Source of the DNA: Sphingomonas lenta
GTDB taxonomy: Bacteria; Pseudomonadota; Alphaproteobacteria; Sphingomonadales; Sphingomonadaceae
DNA: 64,000 nucleotides
Assembly (NCBI RefSeq): GCF_002288825.1
Contig: NZ_NSLI01000004.1
Location: 587,738 to 651,737, forward strand
Direction: 5' to 3'
Position 1 is the first letter of the stretch; each line of letters starts with the position of its first letter. Shown one piece after another: positions 33,320-44,233 of this stretch. The notes under the pieces were generated by a model. That model made no database searches and was not told the origin of the DNA. It saw only the letters and a program-made list of their open reading frames with translations. A program made the position numbers and the translations under genes.

Positions 33320-33577
33320 TTACGGGCTATCCGGACCCTCGAAGTCGTCCTCCGACGCGTCGATCGCGACAATGGCAATCACGCCCACGACGATGAGGGC
33401 GGCCAGAACACCACCGAACCCGCCACCGAACCCGGACAGTTCGCTGTCAGCCTGCATGGCCGAGTTAGCGCGGACCGACTTCGCGACGGAGAGTGGAGCG
33501 GCGGGGTTGGCGGCAGCGACGGGCGCCGCGGCCATCGACGCGGCGGCGGCCGCGGCGAGCAGATGTTTGAAGCGCAT
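33320..33577 (-). CDS. Small exported/membrane protein, unknown function
   Basis: 85 aa with a signal peptide (MRFKHLLAAAAAASMAAAPVAAA), a short polar segment (NPAAPLSVAKSVRANSAM), a Gly-rich patch and a C-terminal transmembrane helix (about 55-72, VLAALIVVGVIAIVAIDAS) with an acidic tail. Similar Ala-rich, helix-ending small proteins are common in sphingomonads, with no assigned role. It faces away from rpsL and lies upstream of tRNA-Trp. Confidence 0.65.
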   Translation of the reverse strand: MRFKHLLAAAAAASMAAAPVAAANPAAPLSVAKSVRANSAMQADSELSGFGGGFGGVLAALIVVGVIAIVAIDASEDDFEGPDSP

Positions 33578-33728
33578 GATACGATCCCCTTCAGTTTGTC
33601 GCGAACGTTTTTGCGAACGCCGCCAACGTCCGTTCCTAATAACGAGTTCCGTTAATAACTAGTGACTCGTTGCCGCGCCGACGCTTTTTCGCCGCACTGT
33701 GGCGCGAAGGCCGCTCGCCCGCCCCGCG
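33578..33728. other. Divergent intergenic region upstream of rpsL
   Basis: Contains AT-rich patches (TAATAACGAGTTCCGTTAATAACTAGT near 33637-33662, with an inverted GTTAATAAC/TAATAACGAG echo) suitable for an UP-element or regulator site between the 85-aa gene and the rpsL promoter. Confidence 0.35.
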
Positions 33729-33757
33729 TTGACCGACGCGAGGCATCCATGTATAGG
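33729..33757 (+). promoter_or_regulatory. Candidate sigma70-type promoter of rpsL-rpsG-fusA
   Basis: TTGACC (33729-33734), exactly 17 bases, TATAGG (33752-33757), about 160 bases before the rpsL ATG. Confidence 0.6.
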
Positions 33758-33917
33758 CGCGCCCGTTCGGCGGGACTCGTTCAGCCGGGCAAGCTTGAAC
33801 ATTGCTGGATGCGACAAGAGGGCAGGGCGCCCGGCCACGGCCGCCTGAGGCCCCTTTTTGTATTCCCGGTGCTTCATGGCTCCAGCAAAGTAACCTCTAG
33901 ATAAGGTGAAGGCTTCA

Positions 33918-34289
33918 ATGCCGACGATCAACCAGCTGGTCCGCAAGGGCCGCGAACCGCAGAAGGCCAAGTCGAAGGTCCCTGCGATGGAGCAGAACCC
34001 GCAAAAGCGCGGCGTCTGCACCCGCGTTTATACGACGACGCCCAAGAAGCCGAACTCGGCGCTACGCAAGGTGGCCAAGGTCCGCCTGACCAATAGCCGG
34101 GAGGTCATCTCCTATATCCCCGGCGAGGGGCATAATCTGCAGGAGCACTCGGTGGTGCTGATCCGCGGGGGGCGCGTGCGCGACCTGCCGGGCGTGCGCT
34201 ACCATGTGCTGCGCGGCGTGCTCGACACGCAGGGCGTGAAGGACCGCAAGCAGAGCCGTTCGAAGTACGGCGCCAAGCGTCCGAAGTAA
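33918..34289 (+). CDS. rpsL: 30S ribosomal protein S12
   Basis: 123 aa from ATG 33918 ([13 protein letters not shown]); AAGGTGAAGG precedes it and an in-frame GTG four codons upstream lies in the binding site. Key residues: [16 protein letters not shown] carries the streptomycin-site lysine (KPNS), and [15 protein letters not shown] carries the second lysine-equivalent region; both look wild type. S12 monitors codon-anticodon pairing. First gene of rpsL-rpsG-fusA. Confidence 0.98.
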   Translation: MPTINQLVRKGREPQKAKSKVPAMEQNPQKRGVCTRVYTTTPKKPNSALRKVAKVRLTNSREVISYIPGEGHNLQEHSVVLIRGGRVRDLPGVRYHVLRGVLDTQGVKDRKQSRSKYGAKRPK

Positions 34290-34302
34290 GGAGTAGCAGA
34301 GA

Positions 34303-34773
34303 ATGGCTCGTCGTCGTCGTCCCGAGAAGCGGGAAGTGCTGCCCGATCCCCAGTATGGGGACGTGGTGCTGTCGAAATTCATGAACTCGGTCATGCTGGA
34401 CGGAAAGAAGTCCGTTGCTGAGCTCATTGTTTATGGCGCGCTCCAGACGGTGGAGCAGCGCGCGAAGAAGGATCCGTTGGGCGTGTTCCACGACGCGCTC
34501 AACAACGTGAAACCTGGCATCGAGGTGCGCTCGCGCCGCGTCGGCGGCGCGACCTATCAGGTCCCCGTTGAGGTGCGCCCCGAGCGCGCCCAGGCGCTTG
34601 CTATCCGCTGGCTGATCTCCGCCGCGCGCAACCGGTCGGAGAACACCATGTCAGCGCGCCTGTCGGGCGAGCTGCTGGACGCCAGCAACAACCGCGGCAA
34701 CGCGGTGAAGAAGCGCGAGGACACGCACCGCATGGCGGAAGCGAACCGCGCCTTCTCGCACTATCGTTGGTAA
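34303..34773 (+). CDS. rpsG: 30S ribosomal protein S7
   Basis: 156 aa, standard length. [40 protein letters not shown] and [20 protein letters not shown] identify it. S7 nucleates 3' domain assembly of 16S rRNA. It follows rpsL after 13 bases and precedes fusA after about 106. Confidence 0.98.
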   Translation: MARRRRPEKREVLPDPQYGDVVLSKFMNSVMLDGKKSVAELIVYGALQTVEQRAKKDPLGVFHDALNNVKPGIEVRSRRVGGATYQVPVEVRPERAQALAIRWLISAARNRSENTMSARLSGELLDASNNRGNAVKKREDTHRMAEANRAFSHYRW

Positions 34774-34879
34774 GCTGATCCGTCGGGCCAGGCCGACGGA
34801 TTGGCGCTGGTAAACAGACCACTTACATAGTGGGGAGCCGGGCTGACCGGCTCCCCATATCTTCAAGGAAGCATTGATC

Positions 34880-36973
<2,094 letters not shown>

Positions 36974-37023
36974 ACCGCCGCGCACGGGGCTAAGCCGGCG
37001 GCTTAGCCCCGAGACGCGCGAGG

Positions 37024-37079
37024 CCGGCCGGCGGGCGGGGGAGCGGCGCAAGCCGCGACACCGGCCCGGTCGACGTCAC
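37024..37079. repeat. Dispersed GTGACGTCG...CCGGCCGG repeat, copy D (inverted)
   Basis: CCGGCCGGCGGGCGGG, a GCGGCGCAAGCCGC hairpin, then CCGGCCCGGTCGACGTCAC. The flanking boxes match the other copies with small changes (ACGTCGACCGG instead of ACGTCGGACGG). It directly precedes the fusA terminator. Confidence 0.65.
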
Positions 37080-37081
37080 GA

Positions 37082-37115
37082 GGCCCCGGCGAAAGCCGGG
37101 GCCTTTTCTTTTTGT
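37082..37115 (+). terminator. rho-independent terminator of rpsL-rpsG-fusA
   Basis: Perfect 9-bp stem GGCCCCGGC / GCCGGGGCC with a GAAA loop, followed by TTTTCTTTTTGTT. Confidence 0.88.
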
Positions 37116-37507
37116 TCGCGCGGAGGCGGAGAGGGCGCGCGGAACAATCGTTCTGCGACGCTCGCAACGGGCAAGGACGGGTGAGGGCCCCGGCTTCGCC
37201 GGGGCGAGCTCATCACCATCCTAGTAGCGGCCCTAGAAGGTCGAGCATTTAGTGGAGTTCGACCTGTCCGCTCTCGAATAAAGGACGGCGGTAAGCGGCC
37301 GTTCGTTCAGATTCCGGAGCGGAGAGTTTCGCTTGAGTCCGCTTCAGGATGGAAGCGCCTGGTGCGCGGGTCGAGCCGTCACGACCTCGACGGACATGCG
37401 GATTGATTGCTCGCCCACTAAGGGGAGGGTGGGTTTTGAGAGTGCAAGATCGCGAGCGCGCCCAGGCGAGCAATTGGCGCTGGCGCGAGCACGCGGTAGG
37501 AGGCGCT
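37116..37507. other. Intergenic region upstream of the SIR2-STAND gene
   Basis: About 390 bases. Contains another GCCCCGGC TTC GCCGGGGC hairpin near 37188-37206 without a T-run. A frame open from 37349 into the SIR2 gene lacks a ribosome-binding site and reads as non-coding. No convincing -35/-10 pair was found. Confidence 0.4.
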
Positions 37508-40500
37508 ATGAGCACCGCGCCCACCATTTCAGATCTAGCTGCGGCGACCGTCCTGCCGACTATTCCCGGCCCGCTGGTAGAAGCGATGAAGCGGGGCGAG
37601 GCGGTCCTCTTCCTCGGGGCGGGCGCCTCCCACGGCGCTGAGCATGCGGACGGAAGGAGGATGCCGATGGGGAATGCGCTACGCGACCTGATCTGCGACC
37701 GCTTTCTCAACGGGACGTGCCGTGACCGCTCGCTAGACGAGGTGGCGAGTCTGGCAGAGAACAGTGCGGGGCGTGCTGAACTCGACCACTTTGTGGCGGG
37801 CGCGGTTCGAGGCTTTCAGCCAACCTCGGCCCACAAGCTGATACCCGCGTTCCGCTGGAAAGCGATATTCGGAACGAACTACGACATGCTGGTCGAGGCG
37901 GGCTTCGAGGTGACGGCACCGCTTCAGTCTCTCCGGCCCATTCATCGCGATACCGGGATCGAGCGCGAGCTGTCCTCGGTGGTCGATCCGCTCCCCTACT
38001 ACAAGCTACACGGTACGATCGATTACCTTCATGACCGGGACACCCCGCTTATCCTGACGCAGGAGTCCTACCTCAACTTTCGAAGCAATCGGAAACGGCT
38101 GTTCGGCCGCTTGGAGGATCTAGCGCGCGAGCTCCCGCTTGTGTTTGTCGGCACTCGGCTAGCCGACCATCACATCCGGGAAATCCTGCAGGCGGTAGAC
38201 GCGGACGGCGGCACGCGCCCGACCTATTTCTTCGTCAGTCCCGACATCAACGAATACGACGCAGCACTCCTCGGCAAGCGGCGGATGACGCCGATCAAGG
38301 CTACGTTCCAAGATTTTATGGCGGCGCTGGATGGGGCTGTGGACCCGCTCGCGCGACGCCTTCAAGGGGCCGTGGCGCCGGCCACCCACTCGGTCGAGCG
38401 TCATTTTCGCCGGACCGTGCCCTGTCCCGACTCGATCCGCGCGTTCCTGACGGACAACGTCGAGCACGTCCACGCTGGTTTGCCCGGCACGCCGCTGCCC
38501 GCGGAGCTCTTCTTCAAGGGCGAATCGGGATCTTGGGACCCGATCGAGCGCGGCTACGACATCGAACGGCAGATCTACGCCACGGTAATGCTGCGCCTGC
38601 TAGACCTGCCGGACGTGCCGGGCGAGCCCAACATCATCTGCGTGCGCGGGGTAGCGGGCGCCGGCAAGTCCGTGTTCGCCCGGCGAATTGCCTACGACCT
38701 CGCGGTAAAGCACGACCGCCTCGTCCTGTTCGGCCGCCCGGGAGTGCACCTCCGGGCGGACCCGCTGCTCGACCTGCACGGACTAACGGGCCTGCCTGTC
38801 ACGCTAGTGGTCGACCAGGCAGCCGACCAACTGCGTTCGGTCGAGGAGGTCGCGTCTCGGCTCGCCGCTGCAGGCGTTCCGGCCACGTTCATGCTGTTCG
38901 ACACCCATGCGTCTTTCGGATCGGGCTTGGAGCCGGTGGCGAGCATGATTCGCGCCGACTTCGAGCTGCGGAACCTAAACCACCGCGAGATCCGCGACAT
39001 CCTTGTCAAGCTGGAGCTGCACCGCGCCTTGGGCCTCCTGGAGCCGCTCGGCCCCGACGAGCGCATTGCCACCTTCGAGAAGCTCGCAGACCGCCAGCTC
39101 CTGGTCGCGCTTTATGAGGCGACGCACGGCAAGCCGCTCGAGGAGCTGATCGTCGACGAGTACCACCGAATCGTGCTCTCCGAGGCGCAGGAGCTCTATC
39201 TTTTAGTGTGTACCCTCAACCGCTTCAGCGTGCCCGTCCGTGCGGGACTCATCCAGCGGGTGATGGGCGTCCGCTTCACAGATTTCGAGAAGCGCTTCCT
39301 CGGACCGCTCGCGGGGGTGGTATTCGCCGAGCTGGACCCCCGCTCGCGCGATTACGCCTACCGCGCGCGGCACCCGCACATCGCTGAAATCGTGTTCCGG
39401 CGCGTGCTCGACACGCAGACCAAGCAGTCGGAGCAGTACATCCGCATCCTTGAGGGCATGAACCCCAGCTACGCCTCCGACAACGCAGCGATGCGCAAGA
39501 TGCTCGCCGCGCGGAACCTGAAGGATCTCAGCGGCAACCTCGCGGAGCGCCGGCGTATCCTGAAGGTGGCCGAGCGGGTGACCGACGGTGACGCATTCAT
39601 TCTCCAGCAGCAGGCGATCCTCGAGATGAACTCGCACGGCGGCGACCTCGACTACGCCGCCGAGCGGCTCGAGAAAGCGATCGGGCTGCAGCCGCGCGAC
39701 ACGTCGCTCAAGCATACCCAAGCTACGCTGCTCGCGCGCAAAGCTCAGCAGGTAAAGGACCCGTTGGCCCGGCGCGCGGTCCGCAACAGGGCGCGCTCGG
39801 TGTTGTCGGAGATCAAGCCCCGTTCGGCCAACGATCCCTACTTCCTGGCGACCAAGGCGGGTCTGGCGATTGACGACTTAGAGGACGCGCTCAAGGCAAT
39901 GCCCAAAAGCTCTGAGGCGCCTGCCGAGCAGGGTGTGATCCGACTGGTCGAGGATGCCGAACGGGCGCTGGAGCAAGGGCTGTCCAGTGCCCCGGAGTTT
40001 GAGTCCCTGACCCGGGAAGCCTTTCGGCTCTGGAAGCTGATGGGCGAGCGCGAGAAGGGCGTGAAGCTGCTCGAGCGGACGCTGGCGCAGCAGCCGCATC
40101 TGGAGTTCGTGACCGCGACCTACGCCCGGGCGGTGGCCGATCGCGATTTACCCGCTGCACTGGCGGCCGTTCGGCGGTGCCTGACCGAGAAGCCTCAGAG
40201 CAAGCTGCTCAACCAGCTCCTGTTCGAGCTGATGGTCAGGGAGGCGGACGACCACCGCGACGCCCTGCTCGGTCCGATGCGCAGAGCGTTTACCTCTGAA
40301 GACGCGAACGTGATCATGCACGTCCATGCCATCCGTCACCACTTTATGCGGCGCGAGAGAGAGGAGTTCGAGGCGGCAATGCGAGCGGCGGCGCGCTGCT
40401 CGGTCTCTTGGAGCGAGCTCGAGCGGCCGCGCCTGCCCGTGGGTGGACCCTTACCTGATGGCCGCTTCCCGGGTACGGTCGCCAAATTGTCCGGGAGCCA

Positions 40501-40663
40501 CGGCTTCGTTGCCGTCCCCGGGCTCATGCAGCAGGTCTTCATACACGCCGACCATGTATCGGAGGAGTGCTGGGATGCGTTGCGACAAGGTATGCGCATC
40601 GAGTCACGCGTGTTCTTCAATGCTCGCGGACCTTTAGCGCGCGAGGTCACCTTAGAAGCCTAA
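37508..40663 (+). CDS. SIR2-STAND NTPase with TPR-like region and C-terminal cold-shock-like domain (putative anti-phage protein)
   Basis: 1051 aa from ATG 37508 (TAGGAGG 7 bases upstream). Residues 25-275 form a SIR2-like domain: VLFLGAGASHG (GAG at 37-39), IFGTNYD (121-126, Asn124) and KLHGTIDY (His168), the NAD-site residues of NADase SIR2 effectors. Walker A GVAGAGKS is at 381-388 and a Walker B-like VTLVVDQ near 431-437, then a winged-helix-like and long helical region (about 500-960) reading as TPR-type repeats (AAERLEKAIGLQPRDTSLKH). The last 66 residues (986-1051; GTVAKLSGSHGFVAVPG, QQVFIHADHV, GMRIESRVFF) read as a cold-shock/OB fold. SIR2-STAND proteins (Avs5-like) sense a phage product and deplete NAD; here the cold-shock module suggests an RNA or nucleic-acid trigger. 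It stands alone in the fusA-tuf gap. Confidence 0.85.
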   Translation: MSTAPTISDLAAATVLPTIPGPLVEAMKRGEAVLFLGAGASHGAEHADGRRMPMGNALRDLICDRFLNGTCRDRSLDEVASLAENSAGRAELDHFVAGAVRGFQPTSAHKLIPAFRWKAIFGTNYDMLVEAGFEVTAPLQSLRPIHRDTGIERELSSVVDPLPYYKLHGTIDYLHDRDTPLILTQESYLNFRSNRKRLFGRLEDLARELPLVFVGTRLADHHIREILQAVDADGGTRPTYFFVSPDINEYDAALLGKRRMTPIKATFQDFMAALDGAVDPLARRLQGAVAPATHSVERHFRRTVPCPDSIRAFLTDNVEHVHAGLPGTPLPAELFFKGESGSWDPIERGYDIERQIYATVMLRLLDLPDVPGEPNIICVRGVAGAGKSVFARRIAYDLAVKHDRLVLFGRPGVHLRADPLLDLHGLTGLPVTLVVDQAADQLRSVEEVASRLAAAGVPATFMLFDTHASFGSGLEPVASMIRADFELRNLNHREIRDILVKLELHRALGLLEPLGPDERIATFEKLADRQLLVALYEATHGKPLEELIVDEYHRIVLSEAQELYLLVCTLNRFSVPVRAGLIQRVMGVRFTDFEKRFLGPLAGVVFAELDPRSRDYAYRARHPHIAEIVFRRVLDTQTKQSEQYIRILEGMNPSYASDNAAMRKMLAARNLKDLSGNLAERRRILKVAERVTDGDAFILQQQAILEMNSHGGDLDYAAERLEKAIGLQPRDTSLKHTQATLLARKAQQVKDPLARRAVRNRARSVLSEIKPRSANDPYFLATKAGLAIDDLEDALKAMPKSSEAPAEQGVIRLVEDAERALEQGLSSAPEFESLTREAFRLWKLMGEREKGVKLLERTLAQQPHLEFVTATYARAVADRDLPAALAAVRRCLTEKPQSKLLNQLLFELMVREADDHRDALLGPMRRAFTSEDANVIMHVHAIRHHFMRREREEFEAAMRAAARCSVSWSELERPRLPVGGPLPDGRFPGTVAKLSGSHGFVAVPGLMQQVFIHADHVSEECWDALRQGMRIESRVFFNARGPLAREVTLEA

Positions 40664-41241
40664 TGCCCTAAGAAGGAAAGGCAGCAGGCCGGTGATGTCA
40701 AACCAAATGCAACCGCTAGTAACCACCCGTTGCAATTGTTGGCCGCTCACTTTTCCTGCCGCAGAGCGACGCTGAACCTGAACGAACAACCCAAGCTGGA
40801 AAAGCGAAGGGGACGTGCGGGCGTCCGCAATTACGTCAGGGTACTAGCGTCAGCTAAGTTGCGGTTTCGCGCTTAGTATCAGGCTAGTCCGTAGCGCGGG
40901 GAAGCGGGACGCCAGCTCAAGCCAGGAGTAACGGAGGAGCGCAGGTAATCGGCAGCCCATTCTCATCATCGTGCCATGAATCGGGCGCCTGGCCCTCGCC
41001 TACCCTCCAAGCGGCAGCGGCCGTCACGGGAGTAAATCCCGTGACGTCGAAGCTCGGCTGCGCCGAGCCCGGCCGGCCTTCGCGTCGCCTGCGGCGACCG
41101 GCTTGCAAGCTGCGCTTGCGCGCCTCGCTCCGGCTAACCAGAACGGTACATCCCTCTTGACAAACGAACCGTGCGGTGGAACATAACCAGAACACCCGGC
41201 CCGACCACGCGGGGGCTCGGCCGGGTCGCGGGGAGGGGAAC
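40664..41241. other. Intergenic region with repeat copy E
   Basis: About 580 bases. GTGACGTCGAAGCTCGGCTG/CGCCGAGC..CCGGCCGG at 41041-41076 is copy E of the dispersed repeat, preceded by a GTCACGGGA/TCCCGTGAC stem (about 41023-41045) that overlaps its GTGAC box. Short GCTTGCAAGC/GCGCTTGCGC palindromes follow near 41100-41122. Frames here look non-coding. Confidence 0.5.
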
Positions 41242-42168
41242 ATGCCGAACAAGGTGGACGCAGGCCGGCGGTGCGCCGACTTGCTGGCGGCGCTGGCGCG
41301 GACGGCGAATGCGCGGTTGGCGCTCAAGGAGTGCGGGATCAGCCATTACTGGGCTTACAAGCAGCGCAAGAGCGATCCCGATTTCGACGCGCGGTGGCGG
41401 ACGGCGGTGCGGAACGGGCGGCGGGCGCTGGCGGCGGCCGCCGCGGCGCGGGCGCGCGACGTAGGGGCGGCTCGGCCGGGGGAGGCGGCGCGGCTGACGA
41501 TGGTGGGGAGCTCGGGCAAGGGGACGCTCAGGCTGGAGCGCGAGAAGCCGTGCAGCTTCACGGCCGAGCGGCGGGCGCGGTTCCTCGATGCGCTCAGGGC
41601 CACGTGCAACGTCAAGGCGGCGGCCGCCGCCGTGGGCGTGTCGCCGACGGGTGCTTACCGGTGCTACCACGCCGACGCGGCGTTCCGGGAGGCTTGGGAG
41701 GCGGCGCTCGCGGAGGGGCGCGTACACCTGGAGATGGCGCTGATCGGCGCGGCGCGGGCGCTGTTCGAGAGGCCGAATGAGCGGGCTCATTCGGTTGGGT
41801 TCGAGGGTCCGCAGGGCCGGGCTCATCCGGTCGGGTTCGACGCTCCGGACGCGCAGGCGCATGCGGTGGTCGGGCCGGAGAACGTCACGGGCATGGACGC
41901 CAAGGTCGCGATGCAGCTGCTCAGGCTGCACCGGCCCGCCGAGGAGCGCGGGCGGGCGCGGCGCTGGATCAAGCCGGCCGACCCGGAGGAGACGCGGCGC
42001 GAGATCCTGGCGAAGGTGGCGGCGGTGCGGGCGGCGCGAGATAGGGAGCAGGGAACAGGGAGCGGGGAGCAGGGGGGAGAGCGGCAGGACGCAGGGGCGG
42101 GGGATCGGGCGATGTCGGCCGGGACCCTGTTCCCTGCTCCCTGCTCCCTGTTCCCCGCGAGCGAGTGA
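41242..42168 (+). CDS. GTA/phage terminase-small-subunit-like protein
   Basis: 308 aa from ATG 41242 (GGGGAGGGG site). Two HTH-like units: ANARLALKECGISHYWAYKQ..DPDFDARWRTAV and CNVKAAAAAVGVSPTGAYRC..DAAFREAWEAAL. It is paralogous to the gene at 26878 and lies directly before a large terminase (TGATG overlap), which supports a DNA-recognition role in packaging. Between about 173 and 200 a near-tandem repeat occurs (RAHSVGFEGPQG, RAHPVGFDAPDA). The last about 35 residues (REQGTGSGEQGG ... LFPAPCSLFPASE) are encoded by a long inverted repeat (see 42046-42160) and look like a translated insertion rather than native protein. Confidence 0.65.
   Translation: MPNKVDAGRRCADLLAALARTANARLALKECGISHYWAYKQRKSDPDFDARWRTAVRNGRRALAAAAAARARDVGAARPGEAARLTMVGSSGKGTLRLEREKPCSFTAERRARFLDALRATCNVKAAAAAVGVSPTGAYRCYHADAAFREAWEAALAEGRVHLEMALIGAARALFERPNERAHSVGFEGPQGRAHPVGFDAPDAQAHAVVGPENVTGMDAKVAMQLLRLHRPAEERGRARRWIKPADPEETRREILAKVAAVRAARDREQGTGSGEQGGERQDAGAGDRAMSAGTLFPAPCSLFPASE
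42046..42160. repeat. Inverted repeat inside the 3' end of the terminase-small-like gene
   Basis: GGGAGCAGGGAACAGGGAGCGGGGAGCAGGG on the left and CCTGTTCCCTGCTCCCTGCTCCCTGTTCCC on the right (each split for naming) pair over about 30 bases, with a 50-base centre. Low-complexity purine/pyrimidine palindromes of this kind behave as mobile intergenic elements; this copy sits in frame and extends the protein. Confidence 0.65.
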
Positions 42169-44021
42169 TGCGCGCCGCGTTCGTGGAGATGCTCGCTGAC
42201 CTCGAGCCGGCGGAGGTGCCGCTGGTCATCCGAGCCATGACGGATGCGCAGGTGGAGCAGGCGAACCTGTTTCCGCACTGGGCGACGCGGGGGCAGGCGC
42301 CGCCGCCGGGCGACTGGCGGACCTGGGCGATCGTGGGCGGGCGCGGCTTCGGCAAGACGCGCGCGGGGGCGGAATGGGTGCTCGCGCGCGCCAGGGAAGG
42401 GGGCGGGGACACGCGCATCGCGCTGGTGGCGGCGAGCGTGGAGGAGGCGCGGCGCGTGATGGTGGAGGGGCCGAGCGGGATCATCGTGTCGGCCAGGCGC
42501 GGGGAGGTGAGGGACTGGGCGGCGTCGAAGCGCGAGCTCGTGTTCGCGAGCGGGGCGCGGGCGACGCTCTTTTCGGGCGCGTGCGCGGCGATGCTCCGGG
42601 GGCCGGAGCACGACTTCGCCTGGTGCGACGAGGTGGCGAAATGGCCGCAGGCGGCCGAGGCCTGGGACAATCTGCAGCTGGGCCTGAGGCGGGGGGCGAA
42701 CCCTTGCGCGGTGGTGACCACGACGCCCCGCGCGGGCAGCATCGTCGCGGCGCTGATCGGCGAGCCCGACTGCGTCAGGACGGGCGGGGGCGGGAAGCTC
42801 AACCCGTTCCTGCCGGACACGTATCTGCGCGCGGTGGAGCGGCGCTATGCGGGCACGCGGCGGGGTGCGGAGGAGCTGGACGGCGCGGTGCTGCTGGACG
42901 TGGAGGGGAGCCTCTGGCCGCTCCAGCTGATCGAGGGGTGCCGGGCGCGGGATGAGGACGCGGAGCGGCTGGCGGCGGGGGCGCAGCGCGTGGTGGTGGG
43001 GGTGGACCCGCCGGCGGGGGCCGGGGGCACGTGCGGGATCGTGGCGGCGGCGATGCTGGGCGACGACGCATACGCGGTGCTGGCGGACGAGAGCGTGGCC
43101 GGCGCGTCGCCGGAGGGCTGGGCGGGCGCGGTGGCCAGGGCGGCGGCGCGCTGGCGCGCGGACCGGGTGGTGGCGGAGAAGAACCAGGGCGGCGACATGG
43201 TGCGCTCCGTGCTGCGCGCGGCGGGCGCGACGCTCAACCCGTTGCGCGGGCTGAACGTCATGGTCGACGTCTACCAGATCAAGATCGACGACCGCATCGT
43301 CCTGACCGAGAATCTCGGCGCGGTGGGCAGCGGCACCGCGGCGGTCAACGCGGCGGTGCAGCAGGTGCTGCTCGCGGGCGGGTTCAGCTCGGTCGGCGCG
43401 GCGCGCTTCTTCATCAACGGGCTCGACACGACCACGCGCGGCCTGGACGCGGTGGCCGTGTACCGCTTCGGGCTGGGGGGCTTAGGCAACTGGTCGCTGA
43501 CCGCCGCCTACAATTACAACGAGAACAAGATCGACCGCCGCCTGAACGCGCTGGGGCCGCTGGCGCAGATCCCCGGCCTGGTCCTGTTCGGGCGCGTGGA
43601 GGGCATCCGCTTCACCGACGGCCAGCCGGAGGACAAGCTGGTGCTGTCCGCCGACGGCTCGGTCGGCGCGTTCGGGATCACCGCGCGCACGACGCGCTAC
43701 GGCGAGGTCATCTCGCCGGGCGCAGCGGTGCCGATCGGGGCGCCGACCAGCCTGACCGAGCTCGGGCCCGACGACCTCCGCCTCGCGCCCAAGTGGATCA
43801 CCGACCTGGAGGTGCGCTTCACGTTCAAGGAGCACGCGACCTTCGCGCTGGGCGCGAACAACCTGTTCGACGTCTACCCGACGCACCGCCCGACGGGACC
43901 GCGCCCGACCTCCGTCGGCGGCAGCTACCCGATCGACGCCTATTACCAGCCGTACAGCACCTTCTCGCCGTTCGGCTTCAACGGACGGTTCCTGTACGGG
44001 CGGTTCACGGCGCAGTTCTGA
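42168..44021 (+). CDS. Chimeric ORF: large terminase N-terminus fused to TonB-dependent receptor C-terminus
   Basis: 617 aa. Residues 1 to about 355 are a GTA/phage large terminase: Walker A GGRGFGKT (57-64), Walker B DFAWCDE (149-155), TTTPRAGS coupling motif (184-191), nuclease Asp280 (VVVGVDPP) and Glu337 (VVAEKNQGGDMVRSVLRAAG). From about residue 362 the sequence is the last 255 residues of a TonB-dependent outer-membrane receptor (LNVMVDVYQIKIDDRIVLTE, ATFALGANNLFDVYPTHRPT, ending YGRFTAQF with the terminal Phe). The two folds act in different compartments, so the product can hardly work as one protein. The terminase lacks its last nuclease strand; the receptor lacks signal, plug and most of its barrel. 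Best read as an in-frame deletion or recombination scar, or an assembly join. Confidence 0.8.
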   Translation: MRAAFVEMLADLEPAEVPLVIRAMTDAQVEQANLFPHWATRGQAPPPGDWRTWAIVGGRGFGKTRAGAEWVLARAREGGGDTRIALVAASVEEARRVMVEGPSGIIVSARRGEVRDWAASKRELVFASGARATLFSGACAAMLRGPEHDFAWCDEVAKWPQAAEAWDNLQLGLRRGANPCAVVTTTPRAGSIVAALIGEPDCVRTGGGGKLNPFLPDTYLRAVERRYAGTRRGAEELDGAVLLDVEGSLWPLQLIEGCRARDEDAERLAAGAQRVVVGVDPPAGAGGTCGIVAAAMLGDDAYAVLADESVAGASPEGWAGAVARAAARWRADRVVAEKNQGGDMVRSVLRAAGATLNPLRGLNVMVDVYQIKIDDRIVLTENLGAVGSGTAAVNAAVQQVLLAGGFSSVGAARFFINGLDTTTRGLDAVAVYRFGLGGLGNWSLTAAYNYNENKIDRRLNALGPLAQIPGLVLFGRVEGIRFTDGQPEDKLVLSADGSVGAFGITARTTRYGEVISPGAAVPIGAPTSLTELGPDDLRLAPKWITDLEVRFTFKEHATFALGANNLFDVYPTHRPTGPRPTSVGGSYPIDAYYQPYSTFSPFGFNGRFLYGRFTAQF

Positions 44022-44233
44022 GGGATCGGGAGGGCAGGGGGCCGGCGCGACGTCCGGCGGCCGGAAGGTGTCGAACGCCGGCCACCCGCTGTCCGACGAC
44101 GCATGCGCTGATCGGGAACGTATCAAGCATCCGGGCGAGAGCATCAGGCCGACTTACCGATAGCGTGAAGAGTGCGACGGTGGTATACGACTTGTCGGGT
44201 CGCGATGATTCTTTCCAATTTAGGGAGGTTTCG

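Noticed and set aside
37349..37507. 53-codon N-terminal extension of the SIR2-STAND gene
   Set aside because: The start at 37508 has TAGGAGG; the extension lacks one and reads as intergenic.
40917..41327. Minus-strand 136-codon frame between the SIR2 gene and the terminase-like gene
   Set aside because: Runs through repeat copy E and has no ribosome-binding site or conserved-looking segment.
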